Source of the DNA: Cerioporus squamosus
Lineage: Eukaryota > Basidiomycota > Agaricomycetes > Polyporales > Polyporaceae
NCBI GenBank assembly: GCA_022592435.1
Contig: JABYQS010000591.1
Span: forward strand, 1-17,589
Length of the DNA: 17,589 nt
Direction: 5' to 3'
Shown: positions 1 to 9,179 of the stretch, one piece after another
Layout: each line of letters begins with the position of its first letter
How positions within the stretch are numbered: the stretch's first letter is position 1
The notes under the pieces: model-generated
The model's database searches: none
Told to the model about the DNA's origin: nothing
Seen by the model: only the letters and a program-made list of their open reading frames with translations
Translations under genes and position numbers: made by a program

Positions 1-1369
1 TGCGTGTCTCAGTCTGGGTTACCGCTGTGGCTACGAGCCCGAATGGGGATCACCAGGGACAGGGACAGGGACTTGGGTGGGACGCTGCGGCGAGAATGAG
101 AAGTGGACGCTCGCAGTCGCAGTGGTGGGGCGACGCATACATAGGTGCGTGGCACGATTTCTTCCCAGTTCCCGGTCTCTCCTGGAACCACTTACGGGAT
201 GCGCTTAAGGCTGCGGGCAGGTGACGTCGCAAGCTCTCAAGCTTCAAGTCGAGCTCGGCGTCCCCGTATGTATGTCGCACGACCGCAACCCTCTCATCTT
301 ATGGGGTGGGTGGTCGTGCGACATGTCTTCTGTGGCGTCTGCAGCGCGGGGACCTCGAACTTGAAGTGGAGCTCGGACTGACCTCGACTCGGCTTTGATT
401 CAGGTGTTGGTCTCGACGTCTCTTGCAAATGCTCTCGGGCCCTCGAAGTCAGTTCGTGACTTCGCGCCTTCTAGCGTCCCTCGAGCCTCGATCGCCACGA
501 ACGCAGGAAGCTGTTCGTGGGTCGTGTCTATCCCTCCCCGGGGACAGATGCGAGTGGACGTGAAGCAGGGTTCTGGATCTCGGGGAACCCTTGGACCATG
601 CGAGGGTCTGATCCCCATCCGTCCTCGCACTCGAAAGCTGAGAACTGAGAACTGGCGAAGCTCGAGTCTACGAGCGTAAAATTTTCCGCCAGCTTCTCCC
701 TTTCTCACACCGCCAGCCATCGTTCGTCATGACTGTGCACAGTGCATCGTGAGGCGTGTCTCATCCTCGCGTCGCTCCCGTCATCGCATCGCACCCAGCG
801 GACATAGATCGGGCTGCGAGGTCTCAGGGTCATTCTCATACCCCACCAGCCACGAGAGCACGAGAGCACGAGACCTCAGCCTGGGTTCCCTCGCCACGGC
901 GCACCCATGGCCACTCGCACAGTCAGGCTCAAGCTCAGGTCACCGAAGGTCCGTCAATGCAGCTGCGTCCTGCGTCCTCGCCGCGCGAAGGACGTCATGG
1001 CCTGCGCGATCAGGGTAACCTCATGGCGGCATCCAGGCACACTCGCGCCCATGGCTGGGTGCTGTTGAAGATGGCGAAGGCTCATGACGTTGTGCGCGGT
1101 GTGCGTATCGTGCTGCGTCGGGGAGGAGAGTGGGCGAGGGATATCTGTGGCTTGCGTTTGCTGATGGTTCGTGGCTCTGTGCTCATCGGAAGCCGGTGGC
1201 GCTTTGCATCTGTCTCCAGCAGCAGTGCCCGGGGCGGCTGATGTACGTGCGGTGAGGCCGTTGATGTCATAATACAGTGGTTGGGCTATAATTCGGCTTC
1301 ATGGGAGCCACGCGAGCATACCAGAACAGAAACGCATGCTGAGTATCGTACAAGCCTTCAGGAAAGCAA
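1..1369. other. Gene-poor left flank, no supported gene
   Basis: No reading frame here shows a family motif, convincing splice structure or tRNA signature. Several open frames of 80-160 codons exist on both strands, but they overlap each other, are rich in Arg, Ser and Pro, and look like the chance open frames expected in GC-rich DNA. The stretch contains small low-complexity arrays: three units of CAGGGA at 54-72 and three 8-bp CACGAGAG-type units at 851-874. It lies downstream of the minus-strand gene that ends near 1370, so part of it may be that gene's 3' untranslated region. Confidence 0.5.
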
Positions 1370-2420
1370 TTAATCGCACTTCTGGCCGTCGTTGTCGACC
1401 GTAAGCAGACTCTGGACCAGAAGTATGTGGCCAGGACATACCTTTCGTTGCATCTCCAGCTCACTCCTTCTCGGACAGCACCCATAGCAACAAGATGATG
1501 AGGAGCAACTGGCGCGTTTGTCAAGCAAGCGTGTATGTGCCCCATCCAAAGCACCACTCACCGCGAAGCATCCAATGCCCCCATCGCCATCTCCCCTCTC
1601 TGTACCGGCATGAATGACCACTGGCGCCTGGTTTTCGAGATCGCCTCCCGGAGGATGGTGATGCTCAGCAGCGGCCTGAGGAGATGGTCGCACTACGTAG
1701 CCAGATGGTCGCTGGGTGCGACCGATGCCGCGATCTGCTTCGGTCGTACCTGTCCATGTCAGCGATGCGGTGGCCGCAGTCGATGACCTGGCGTTGTACG
1801 CATCAACGCGGACTCGGTGCGCTTCTGCCCGGCGCCGCTGCTCCTCCACGCGCGCCGCGTTACTGGCAGCCTCCGCCTCTCGCCACCTCGCTACGTGGGC
1901 ACACCAAACGGAGTCAACGATCTCTGCTCTTCGGGTGCGAAGTTGCGCGATCAGGTCCTCCGCCTTCGTCTCGCTGAGCGCCAGATGGTCAAGCCACTGC
2001 TGATGGCCCTTGTCCCCTGTCAGCTGTCGTCAGCACCTCGAGCACTCGCCTGGCGGGTGTCTCCGCGCACGTACATGTCACGAAGAAGCGTCGATGCTGC
2101 ACCTGGCGCCCCCGGATCTCCTCCGCGATAGCTTCGCGCCATTCCTTGGCCAGGCCGATCGCCATGTCGACCTCCACGGTGTGTTGTAGGGCGCGCATCT
2201 GCGGCCTCGTGAGGCAGGCCGTCTTCTTCAGCTCTTCGACGGTCTTGGACACGCTCTTGTACGCCTGGGTGAGCTGCACGTATTCCCTCCCGTGCGCGTT
2301 GCAGAACCGGCCGCGTGTAAACCGGATTGGGACGTTGCAGCACGTCTCTTCGTCGATCAGGAGGGCCTCGCAGCGCCTGAGCTCGATCGTGGGCGACGAC
2401 GGAGGGGAGACGAGAGCCAT
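1370..2420 (-). CDS. Zinc-knuckle/coiled-coil family protein, copy 1 (two exons)
   Basis: I do not recognise a named family. The model joins exon 1 (2420-2075) to exon 2 (2016 downwards) across a 58-nt intron at 2017-2074 (donor GTACGT, acceptor ACAG, CTGAC branch-like site). Joining is in frame, phase 1. Start ATG 2420 is preferred over the longer open frame back to 2687 because a TATAAAA lies at 2502-2508 and the sister copies have similarly short leaders. The protein has C17, C27/C28, C40 and H43 (a C-C-C-H zinc knuckle), then charged helical sequence ending in HRRFF, then after the intron GHQQWL and a Lys/Glu/Arg-rich coiled coil (about 116-185). The frame stays open to a stop at 1370 (330 aa), but the last 100 or so residues, including a CCYGCCP stretch, look non-coding; a donor-like GTACGACC at 1742-1749 could start a second intron. 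A nucleic-acid or protein-binding role is only a guess. Confidence 0.68.
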
Positions 2421-2501
2421 GACGGTGCTGCCGACGACGACGACGCCTGCCGGGAGTGGAGGAGAAACATGGGGAGCTCGATGGGGCAGAGGTGCGCTCG
2501 C

Positions 2502-2508
2502 TTTTATA
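2502..2508 (-). promoter_or_regulatory. TATA box of zinc-knuckle gene copy 1
   Basis: On the minus strand this reads TATAAAA, flanked by GC-rich sequence, about 80 bp upstream of the chosen ATG at 2420. The spacing allows a short 5' untranslated region and argues against a start further upstream at 2687. Confidence 0.5.
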
Positions 2509-2791
2509 CGAGAACACGGATGATGTATCTTATGTTCTTTGCTGGGCTCTTGCGTGTCGATCGGTGGAGACGCTCCAGGTAGACTGTCCCAGGCCTTGAC
2601 CGGAGCCGAGTAATGTTTTGTCGTTCGAACATACCTGTATGTCGAGCACTGCCACTGGAGGAGTGGTCGCACCTCGACTTCCTCCATCAGTATATCTTCT
2701 AGATCACGCGCACAGGATCTCTCGTGAATGTGGGCATAGGCTTTGTTGATTCAGTTCGAGATGTATGGGTAGAGAATGGGTATTGGTGGTA

Positions 2792-4580
2792 TCAGTGCTC
2801 GCACATGTTGAACTCTAATTCAAACACCTGCTCGTTATGTTCGATCACGAAGCTGGCCCGTTCTTCCATGAGCTGCTCGCGGTCTATCTCCGCCTCCTCT
2901 CGTGATATCGTCCCCGCCTTCGCGTATTCCAAAGCCATGTCGTACAGCTCCTGCGGGAGCACCTGCAAGCCCTCTATGGTAGCGGCAGCTGAGCTTACCC
3001 AGTCCTGCTGTTGCGGAGGGACGTCGCTGGTGGAGACAATCCGTGTGGTGGGGTCCACCAGGAAGAAGCACAGGATCTTCCTGTACCCGGGTCGTGAGGG
3101 GTCCGCAAGCTCGAACGCATCGACATGGTGCTGGTAGATGTTCGGAAACGCGACACACTTGTCCTCCTCGGCGACGATGTGGCCCAGCTGCTGGTTCAGC
3201 TCGTTCCCGCCGGCGAAGCCATACGCAGCGAGGTACCCCGGGTAGTCGCTCTGCTGGTACGACATGTCGACGCTGTCTTCGGTGCCGACGGTGATGCGGA
3301 AGTCCAGCCGAGACTCTGTGATGTTCTCGCACGCGTAGTAGTACAGCCCGGTCGCGACGATGCGCTCGTTCGCCATGCCCTCGACGTGCCAGGCGCCGCC
3401 CTCGTAGCGCGGCTTCTCGGGCGTGAGCACGATGTTCGCCATCTTGACAATCACCTGCAGCGTGCGGCCCTTCAGGGAGAGCGTCCTCCGGCCGTCGTCA
3501 CTGGGCGGCTGGAACGGCGGTGGCTCCGGGATGAGCGGCCATCTGTAGGTCTCCTCCCACTCTTCTATCTGTTTCCAATTCGTCCCGGTTTCGTCGTCTT
3601 CGAACTCTGGTCTCTCCAGATGGTCGTACCATTTGCCAGGGTCGACGTCGATCACATAGTCCGGCTCGGGGCTGATGACATCTGACAGTACACGCTCGAA
3701 GAGGGGTATGAATCGCCCCAGGATGGATGAGATGGCCGGGTAGAGGTCGCGGTGCCGGATGGGGTGAAGATTGTTGATATAGGACAAGGGCCGTGCGGCA
3801 CCGGTGTCGGAGATCGCGAAGTCTGTCGGGAGCCACTGGTACTGTGAAGAGTAGGCGAACGTCTCATACTCGTACGTGAGGAACTCTGGCCGTCGCTCCT
3901 TGTACTCTTCTTCGGTGAGCACACAACACACGCGAGCTGAGGAGTCCCCCTCATCCTCGGCATAGACGTAGGAAGAACCTATGCGGAGGCAGTAGAGCGA
4001 CGGGTGGACGAGGTCGAGGACCTGGCCATTGGAGCCCGGGTGCCAGTCCTTCTCCTCCTCGGGGACCGACTCAAGGATTGCGGAACCCTGCAGCAGAGCA
4101 CTCTTCAACGTTCCCGGTATGAGCGAGCGGGACTCGTACACCTTCGGAATGGAAGACGCCTGCAACATCGGATTAGTCCTGTCGCACCATCAGCTCTGAG
4201 ACGAACAGTTGACCCACGTAGATGCCCGTCGCCTCGTCCCGACGACTGGCTACGTATCGCAGCTCGTCGAAGACGTAGTCGAGCTGAGCGTCGGTGATCA
4301 AATCCCGCGGCCAGTGCTTCGTTGCGTATCCGTGCGGCAGTCGCTCGTCGCCGAGGCCCCAGACCTTCTCGACCGCCGCGCGGTCCTGGTCGACCATCTC
4401 CTGCCGCCACTTCGCGACTAGGGCCGCATCCTTGATCTTGTGCCACCAGTCTGGCTTGGAGCGTATCTTGCCGGACACGTGGCGCATGCGGAGCTCGACA
4501 AGGGTGCAGGGGTCGCGCTCATGGAACTCGAATGGCGATGGGAAGTCGTAGTCGTATGACTCTTCATCGCGGTCTGACAT
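2792..4580 (-). CDS. DUF4246-family protein, probable Fe(II)/2OG-type oxygenase (two exons)
   Basis: Two exons, 4580-4218 and 4159-2792, joined in phase 0 across a 58-nt intron (4160-4217: donor GTGGGT, branch GACTAAT, acceptor TTGCAG), give 576 aa, a normal length for fungal DUF4246 proteins. Hallmarks seen are PFEFHERDPCTLVELRMR near the N terminus, KDWHPGSNGQVLDLVHPSLY after the intron, and the core MANIVLTPEKPRYEGGAWH followed by VEGMANERIVATGLYYYAC. A candidate iron-binding triad is H379-x-E381 with H465 or H466, and R481 in GYRKI could hold the co-substrate; this assignment is inference from the double-stranded beta-helix oxygenase pattern. No signal peptide or membrane segment is seen, so it is probably intracellular. 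The substrate is unknown. Start ATG 4580 is the second Met of the open frame; a Met 12 codons upstream is possible. The gene looks intact and lies between two copies of the zinc-knuckle family on the same strand. Confidence 0.88.
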
Positions 4581-4630
4581 TGCTGCAGGATGAGCTAAGG
4601 GCGGGGTATGCTGCACATTGACCGGACATT

Positions 4631-4638
4631 CTTATAAG
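4631..4638 (-). promoter_or_regulatory. TATA-like element upstream of the DUF4246 gene
   Basis: The minus strand reads CTTATAAG about 50 bp upstream of the ATG at 4580. It is a plausible but weak TATA box. Confidence 0.3.
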
Positions 4639-5405
4639 AGCGAGCAAGAGTACCTGTGCCTGAATCGGATCCCCAGTACTTGGCGGTTGCGTTCACGTTT
4701 CGAGACTCGAGTCAACTCACATACGTACTGGCAGTTCGAGCTCATTTGTCTAGTTCGAGTCATTAATCTGATGCACTTCAGTAAGAGGCTGTGCAAGGTA
4801 CCTAAGTAAGTAGTTATGATCGATTATTACTGGGCTACTCGTTTGACCTTACCAGGTAAGTATTGCATTCTTACTCCCACAGAACTAATTAGCGACGAGT
4901 GAAAACGAGTCACTAGTGCCGTATCCGAGTCTCAACTTACCCACTTAGCCGCAGAACACCGTGGCCATGGCCTCAGACTCCAAATTTGCGTGGCTTCAGG
5001 ATCACAGTGACTCAAGCACCGTTCGAGGACGCGAACTTAATATTGAATGGGTGCGCGGTCACTCTCCGCGGCTCCGGCGAGCAAGGTACTGACTTCTCTA
5101 CGCGACAGCCGACAGGTACTATCCCAAGAGTCATAGATCCACCTGTTCTCAATGATACATGTGTCCACGGACGCGATGCAGGGCCATTCGTGGTATACGA
5201 GCGCGCTGTGCTTAGACTCACAGTTGGACTGTTTCAGTTCGTCGGTCCGTCACACCCGCCGGCAGTCGCGCATCCACCACGGCCCAATCTAGGTACGGAC
5301 GTGATGAACGCATACAGATACTACACAGCAATGCATCTGCTTGAAGACGACGATCTGCCGAAGAGAGAAGGCCAGCGTTTTGTGGTGCTCAGTGACTTCA
5401 GTTGA
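4639..5405. other. AT-richer intergenic stretch, no supported gene
   Basis: This stretch is less GC-rich than the neighbouring genes and lies between the DUF4246 promoter and the inverted-arm element. A 41-codon plus-strand frame starts at ATG 4967 in a good context (gccATGG), and another frame is open without an ATG to 5405, ending next to the repeat. Neither shows a recognisable motif. A decayed gene cut by the insertion is possible but not demonstrable. Confidence 0.4.
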
Positions 5406-5645
5406 CCTCAATTATTTGACGCCCTTAGTTAAGGTGGAAACCGTATAATTTGGGCCCTTAGTTGAGGGCGGCGTCTAATGGCCCAGATATTTGGGCGCTC
5501 TCGTAAGATCGCAGGCGGCGAATATTGGCCAAATATTTCGTACGCAGGAAATAAGCCCAAAAGGCGACCTAAAAATGCACACAAGAGGATTGAACCTGGG
5601 CCTAAAGAAAGCACACAAGACACCATCCAACTAGGCCACCACGGC
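5406..5645 (-). repeat. Left inverted arm with tRNA-like head (minus strand)
   Basis: Read on the minus strand, this arm has an A-box-like TGGCCTAGTTGG (5638-5627), a B-box-like GGTTCAATCC (5596-5587), a T5 run (5575-5571), then the conserved body and outer end. The tRNA-like module is about 70 nt, but its acceptor arms do not pair, so it is not a functional tRNA gene. It is the inverted counterpart of the right arm. Confidence 0.55.
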
Positions 5646-5693
5646 TTTCTATGCCTGTCTTTACGAAGATATATATCCCATTTGGCGTTCTGC

Positions 5694-5740
5694 GTACAAT
5701 CATCTACGGCCGAACCGGGTTCGGCCGTAGATGATTGTAC
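5694..5740. repeat. 47-bp perfect palindrome (23-bp arms, 1-nt centre)
   Basis: Arms 5694-5716 and 5718-5740 are exact reverse complements around a single G at 5717, with a GC-rich core of ACGGCCGAACC type. It sits between the two inverted arms of the larger element. As RNA or single-stranded DNA it would form a very stable hairpin. It is better conserved than the surrounding diverged arms, which suggests either a later origin or selection or correction keeping both halves identical. Confidence 0.8.
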
Positions 5741-5980
5741 TTATAACTGAGGGTAAGTGTTCGATACATGGAAAGAGTAAGTAACTGTATATATCGCATT
5801 GACATCAAGACTGTCTATTTGGGCTGGAATAACGACATGCACAAGCACCTTATGTATGGAAGAATTGAACATAACAGTCAGTTGTAAACAGGATAAGATG
5901 ATAGACAATGCGCATGTACTTAGCGGCTCGTTGAAGTGGCGGATTGCCATCGGGGACGTTGCGATTCAGTACACTCAAAT

Positions 5981-6061
5981 AGTCCTATGGCGCAGTTGGA
6001 CTAAGTGGTGCAAGTTCTTTATATGGTCATTTAATCGCTGGTTCAATTCCCTTCGGGTGCA
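5981..6061 (+). other. tRNA-like Pol III module (degenerate) in the right arm
   Basis: An A box TGGCGCAGTTGG (5988-5999) and a B box GGTTCAATTCC (6040-6050) match the Pol III consensus, and a T5 terminator (6062-6066) follows directly, so the geometry is that of an 81-nt tRNA. A four-pair D stem can be drawn, and the anticodon loop could read TAT. However, the acceptor stem pairs at only about three of seven positions and the T stem at two or three of five. I therefore read it as a tRNA-derived module, as in SINE heads, rather than a working tRNA gene. Confidence 0.45.
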
Positions 6062-6230
6062 TTTTTAGCTCGCTTTTACGCTTCTCTCCACCTGACGAAA
6101 TATTTGTTGAATATCTGTCCCGTACGATCACAGGAGATCGACCAAATATTTGGCCGATTAGGCGCCTCCCTTAACTAAGGGCCCAAATGATTCGGCTTCC
6201 ACCTTAACTAAGCGCGTCAAATTATTTAGG
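5981..6230 (+). repeat. Right inverted arm with tRNA-like head (plus strand)
   Basis: The tRNA-like head is followed by GCATTTTTAG, AAATATTTG motifs, two copies of CCTTAACTAAG and the outer end CGTCAAATTATTTAGG. It is the inverted match of 5406-5645; the A-to-B box distance is about 10 nt longer here than in the left arm. Confidence 0.6.
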
Positions 6231-6452
6231 GTAGCTGATACTAATGTGGTGCTGAGTAAGTACTAGGCGACGTATCACGACCGAGCTGTCCGAGTTGGCA
6301 GTATGGCAGGTAGGTCGTACGGTGGCACAAATATATCACTGATCCCCGCCGTTCTGCCACTATCCCCTCATTGTCTGCTGTATGGCTCGACCCACAAGGA
6401 CAACGAGACTAAGGCACTGGAGACAGCGGTGAGCGGCGACCAGTACGTGGGG

Positions 6453-7144
6453 TTATACTGCGTCACTCACCATGACTATCCCGACCATGAAGACGCCGAC
6501 GGACCAAGGACGGGGCCGAGCCTCGTCCGTTTCCTCCACCTGCGAGGCCCCAATGGCACGCTCGAGTCCACTTTCGAGGTTCCCGGTGTCCGGTGTAAGG
6601 CCTGCCTCCACCGACTCCACCCTCAGTATCTCCTGTCTCTGCCCACGCAAGTACGAGATGAGGTGTTCGGCCGTTGCCTTGTCCCGGATGAGCACCTCCG
6701 TCCACATGCGGTGCCGTTCGTCCACTATCAAGTCCTCCTATCAGCTCTCTTCCCCGGCGTACCGTGCAAAATCATGAGACGTACTTTGACCGGCAAAGAA
6801 CTTCCTATATGCTCCACACGCAGCTGGATCTCCTCCTCGATGCCATCCCGCCACTCTTGCGCACGCTGAGTCGCCGCCTCGACCTCCGCGACGGTCGTCA
6901 TGGCCTTCACTGTCGCCGGTGCGAGGAAGGATTGCTCCTTCAGCTGCTCCATGCGCCGCGAACAATCTTTGTACTCGGCGGTTCCGTCCTTGTAAACCCG
7001 GTTGTGCGAGGTGCAGTACGGGTACCGGTTGTGCGAGGTGCAGTACGGGTATTGGGGCTTCTTCGTGGGGCTGCCGCAAGGCGACCCATTGGTGAGACGC
7101 GCCTCGCATACCCTGACTTCGTTCGTTGGAGGTGAGGGGTTCAA
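6453..7144 (-). pseudogene. Zinc-knuckle/coiled-coil family, copy 2, frameshifted
   Basis: Exon 1 (7144-6785) opens MNPSPPTNEVRVCEA with C13, C23, C35 and H38, then a second C44/H47 from a 27-bp tandem duplication. The family motif H-R/K-R/K-F-F at the end of exon 1 is interrupted: VEH is in one frame and RKFF in another, explained by an extra AT at 6807-6810 (CATATAGG where CATAGG would keep frame). Ignoring those 2 bp, the donor GTACGT at 6784 and acceptor TAG ending at 6725 define a 60-nt phase-1 intron, and exon 2 (6724-6453) begins DERHRMWTEVL with a coiled coil. Without correction the frame runs past the donor and stops at 6728. A sequencing error is the alternative to true decay. Confidence 0.62.
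6998..7051 (-). repeat. Perfect 27-bp tandem duplication inside copy 2
   Basis: Units 6998-7024 and 7025-7051 are identical. On the minus strand each encodes YPYCTSHNR, so the duplication keeps frame and repeats the C-x2-H half of the zinc knuckle. Absence of any mismatch points to a recent event or an assembly artefact. Confidence 0.9.
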
Positions 7145-7668
7145 CTCTTGCGCCGTGGCGATGGAGATGCAGTCGACGAAAGCTCAAGGACCAGGTTCAT
7201 GGCGGTCCCGTTAGACAAGGTATTTGAGTGGGTCCGCTACCTCCACGCTGTGTGTGGCCCGCACGGCCTTATGACAAGACACGCCCAAATGTCTAGTCGC
7301 TGGTACCGATCGAGCTGAAAGCGGGTACTGACGAGACTTATTGCGGTCGAACGGGCCGAGGCTGTCCTTGTGCCTTGGAGCGCAGCGGCGAAGATCCTAG
7401 GACATGTGCAATCGACTCGGAGCCTGAGCGAAGGCGAGGCAAGTTCTATTGTACATGGTCATAGCTACGATAGTATCAGTGAAAGGTATGGAATGCAAGA
7501 ACACAAGTCAGCATGTGGGAGATTGTTCCCTCCGGTCACTGCAGTGCCGACTTGGGAGGATAACGGTGATATTACTGGCACTAGTAGACTGTTCGTTGCA
7601 TTTGGTCAGATGGCATGTTTCACGAACGCAGCGCTCAGTGCACTCACCGCCGTACGTCCTCCACCGAA
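7145..7668. other. Intergenic between family copies 2 and 3
   Basis: No supported gene. Open frames on both strands are short and overlapping and show no motif. The sequence must contain the promoter of copy 2 and the 3' region of copy 3; no clear TATA box was seen for copy 2. Confidence 0.45.
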
Positions 7669-8584
7669 TCAACACCTGACAAAGTAGCCAGACGAGAAGA
7701 CCGAACATGACCAGGCACTAAGTCGTCTGGTCAGCTTCCTGCTCGTGTTCCAGATGATCACTCGAAGACAACTCACCACTGCACTGAAACAGCCGTCCGC
7801 GCAAGTGATGCCCTCTTCCGACCTGGCAACCAGTTGTTGCTGTCTCTCCATGTCCACTTCCACGCGCTGCCCGTGGTTGCATGCATCGTAGTGCACGTCC
7901 CCATGTGGAGGCTGCAGTAGTCTGACGCGCTGCTCGCGAACCTCCGGAGTCCTAGCAAGAACCGCCGGCGTAGTAGGCAGACGCGGCGCCGGTGGGGGCG
8001 GCGCGGGGATGGCTGCAGGCGCACCTGCAGGTGGACGAGAAGTGTAACTTCGCGCAGCCAGAGCCGTGACGACCTCTTTCCGGCTGGTCTGAAGTTTCAG
8101 AAGCACGTCTTTAGCCTTGGTGCGATCCTCCGCTAGACCGTTCAGCCACTCTCTATGCGCCGCATCCTCTGCATTTGCTCGGCAGTCAGTACAAAGGCGT
8201 GTTGCAACGGTCGAAGCAACTTGGAGACCACGCACCGTCATTAGGAAAGAAGCGTTTATGCTGGAGCTCGCGAAGCTGTATCTCCTCTGCTATTGCCACC
8301 TGCCACTGCCTCACCACCAAGATCGCGGAATCGATGAGAGACGTTCTCCTCAAATTTCCGGCTGCCAATTGTTCCCCCAAGAAAGAGCTCGTATGCTTCA
8401 GCTTCTCGGTGCGCGCGGAGATTTTCTTGTACGATGCCGTGGCTTGTTTGTACTGCTCGTAGTGCGTTGGGCAGAACCGCCATCCCTTGCGACGCTCGTC
8501 CTTCGGAAGTACGCGGTCGCAGGGTGTTCTTCCGTCCCCCCATAGAGCCTTGCAGCGCTCTGATGTTGTAGTTTCCCGAGGCAT
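7669..8584 (-). CDS. Zinc-knuckle/coiled-coil family protein, copy 3 (two exons)
   Basis: Exon 1 (8584-8236) and exon 2 (8168-7669) join in phase 1 across a 67-nt intron (8169-8235; donor GTGCGT, CTGAC branch site, acceptor GCAG), giving 282 aa. C11, C22, C38 and H41 form the knuckle in the pattern CKALWGDGRTPC...RFCPTH. Helical sequence follows with EEIQLRELQHKRFF at the exon end, nearly the same wording as copies 1 and 2. Exon 2 begins EDAAHREWLNGL with a Lys/Glu-rich coil of about 40 residues, then a Pro/Ala-rich tail (about 160-200) that the other copies lack. The last 40 or so residues may be intron read-through: a GTGAGT donor and a GACCAG acceptor near 7780-7730 would shorten the end. 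No signal peptide or membrane segment is seen. Function unknown. Confidence 0.7.
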
Positions 8585-9179
8585 GATGGCGGTACGAGCT
8601 TGTACGAGGTCTGAATGGGTTCAACGACAGAGGGACAAGAGTAAGGGAGGCATGAGGCGAGGAGACGATGCAACGTCTGCCAGGACAACCCCACGCCGAG
8701 TCGGGCCGTTATTAGGTTCAGTGCATCCCCGCTGGCACATGCCCGTTCGTAAAGGAAATGGGCAGTACATATGCGTGAGGCCTCGGAAAGAGCCGAAATG
8801 TGGCTAAGCGCGCACATACTCGTCTTTGAACACGAATAAACTTCGAGCAGGTTTGCGCAACGACATAGTGATACATTGACGGAGAGGGGGTTGACCGTGC
8901 GTGTACAACGAGGTGAAGTGATACTAGGATCAAACTGGTTGTGTTGGTATAACGAGAGTGTCCTGTCCAGTGTCCACCCCGCCATCTTGGACAGGAAGGA
9001 GGCCACGAGTAGAAAAACAGCCAGAGAAGATGGATACATCTGAGGTTCTGCCAGTAAGTTGCGTGCGCATTGCTACGCGGGTATCGCTCACCAGAGGTAA
9101 GCTCTTCAGTCAACTCCCTGTGCTCAGTACCGCAATGACAAAAAAGACGGCCGGTACGACAATAAGCTAGTATCGTGTC
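8585..9179. other. Intergenic between family copies 3 and 4
   Basis: No supported gene. A minus-strand frame running through this interval into copy 3 has a hydrophobic start (MYPSSLAVFLLVASF), but its downstream half overlaps exon 1 of copy 3 in another frame and it has no family features. The interval should hold the copy 3 promoter and the copy 4 3' end. Confidence 0.4.

Larger units (their letters stand above)
5406..6230. mobile_element. 825-bp repeat element with long inverted arms carrying tRNA-like Pol III boxes
   Basis: The sequence starting CCTCAATTATTTGACG at 5406 is matched in reverse complement by the right end, CCTAAATAATTTGACG reading back from 6230. By hand count the outer 92 bp of the two arms differ at about 13 positions. 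Similarity continues inward for about 230 bp in total, through AAATATTTG motifs, GCATTTTTAG and a B-box-like GGTTCAAT. No transposase frame is present and no convincing target-site duplication flanks the ends. It could be a non-autonomous DNA transposon with long terminal inverted repeats, or two tRNA-derived SINE-like copies arranged head to head. The arms are diverged enough that insertion is not very recent. Confidence 0.65.

Noticed and set aside
756..1241. 161-codon plus-strand frame in the left flank
   Set aside because: No family motif; it overlaps other frames and is rich in Arg, Ser and His, as expected by chance here.
3125..3685. 186-codon open frame on the plus strand
   Set aside because: It is antisense to the well-conserved DUF4246 gene and has no independent motif; it is a shadow of GC-rich codon bias.
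4967..5405. Possible small gene just left of the repeat element
   Set aside because: The ATG frame stops after 41 codons, and the longer frame lacks an ATG; no splice pair or motif links them.
5981..6061. Functional tRNA gene (possible Ile-UAU)
   Set aside because: A and B boxes and terminator are good, but the acceptor and T stems do not pair; kept only as a tRNA-derived module.
6303..6869. 188-codon open frame on the plus strand
   Set aside because: It lies opposite both exons of family copy 2 and has no recognisable features.
8398..9039. 213-codon minus-strand frame with a hydrophobic, signal-like start
   Set aside because: Its second half overlaps exon 1 of copy 3, whose knuckle motif is conserved in three other loci; the rest has no motif.
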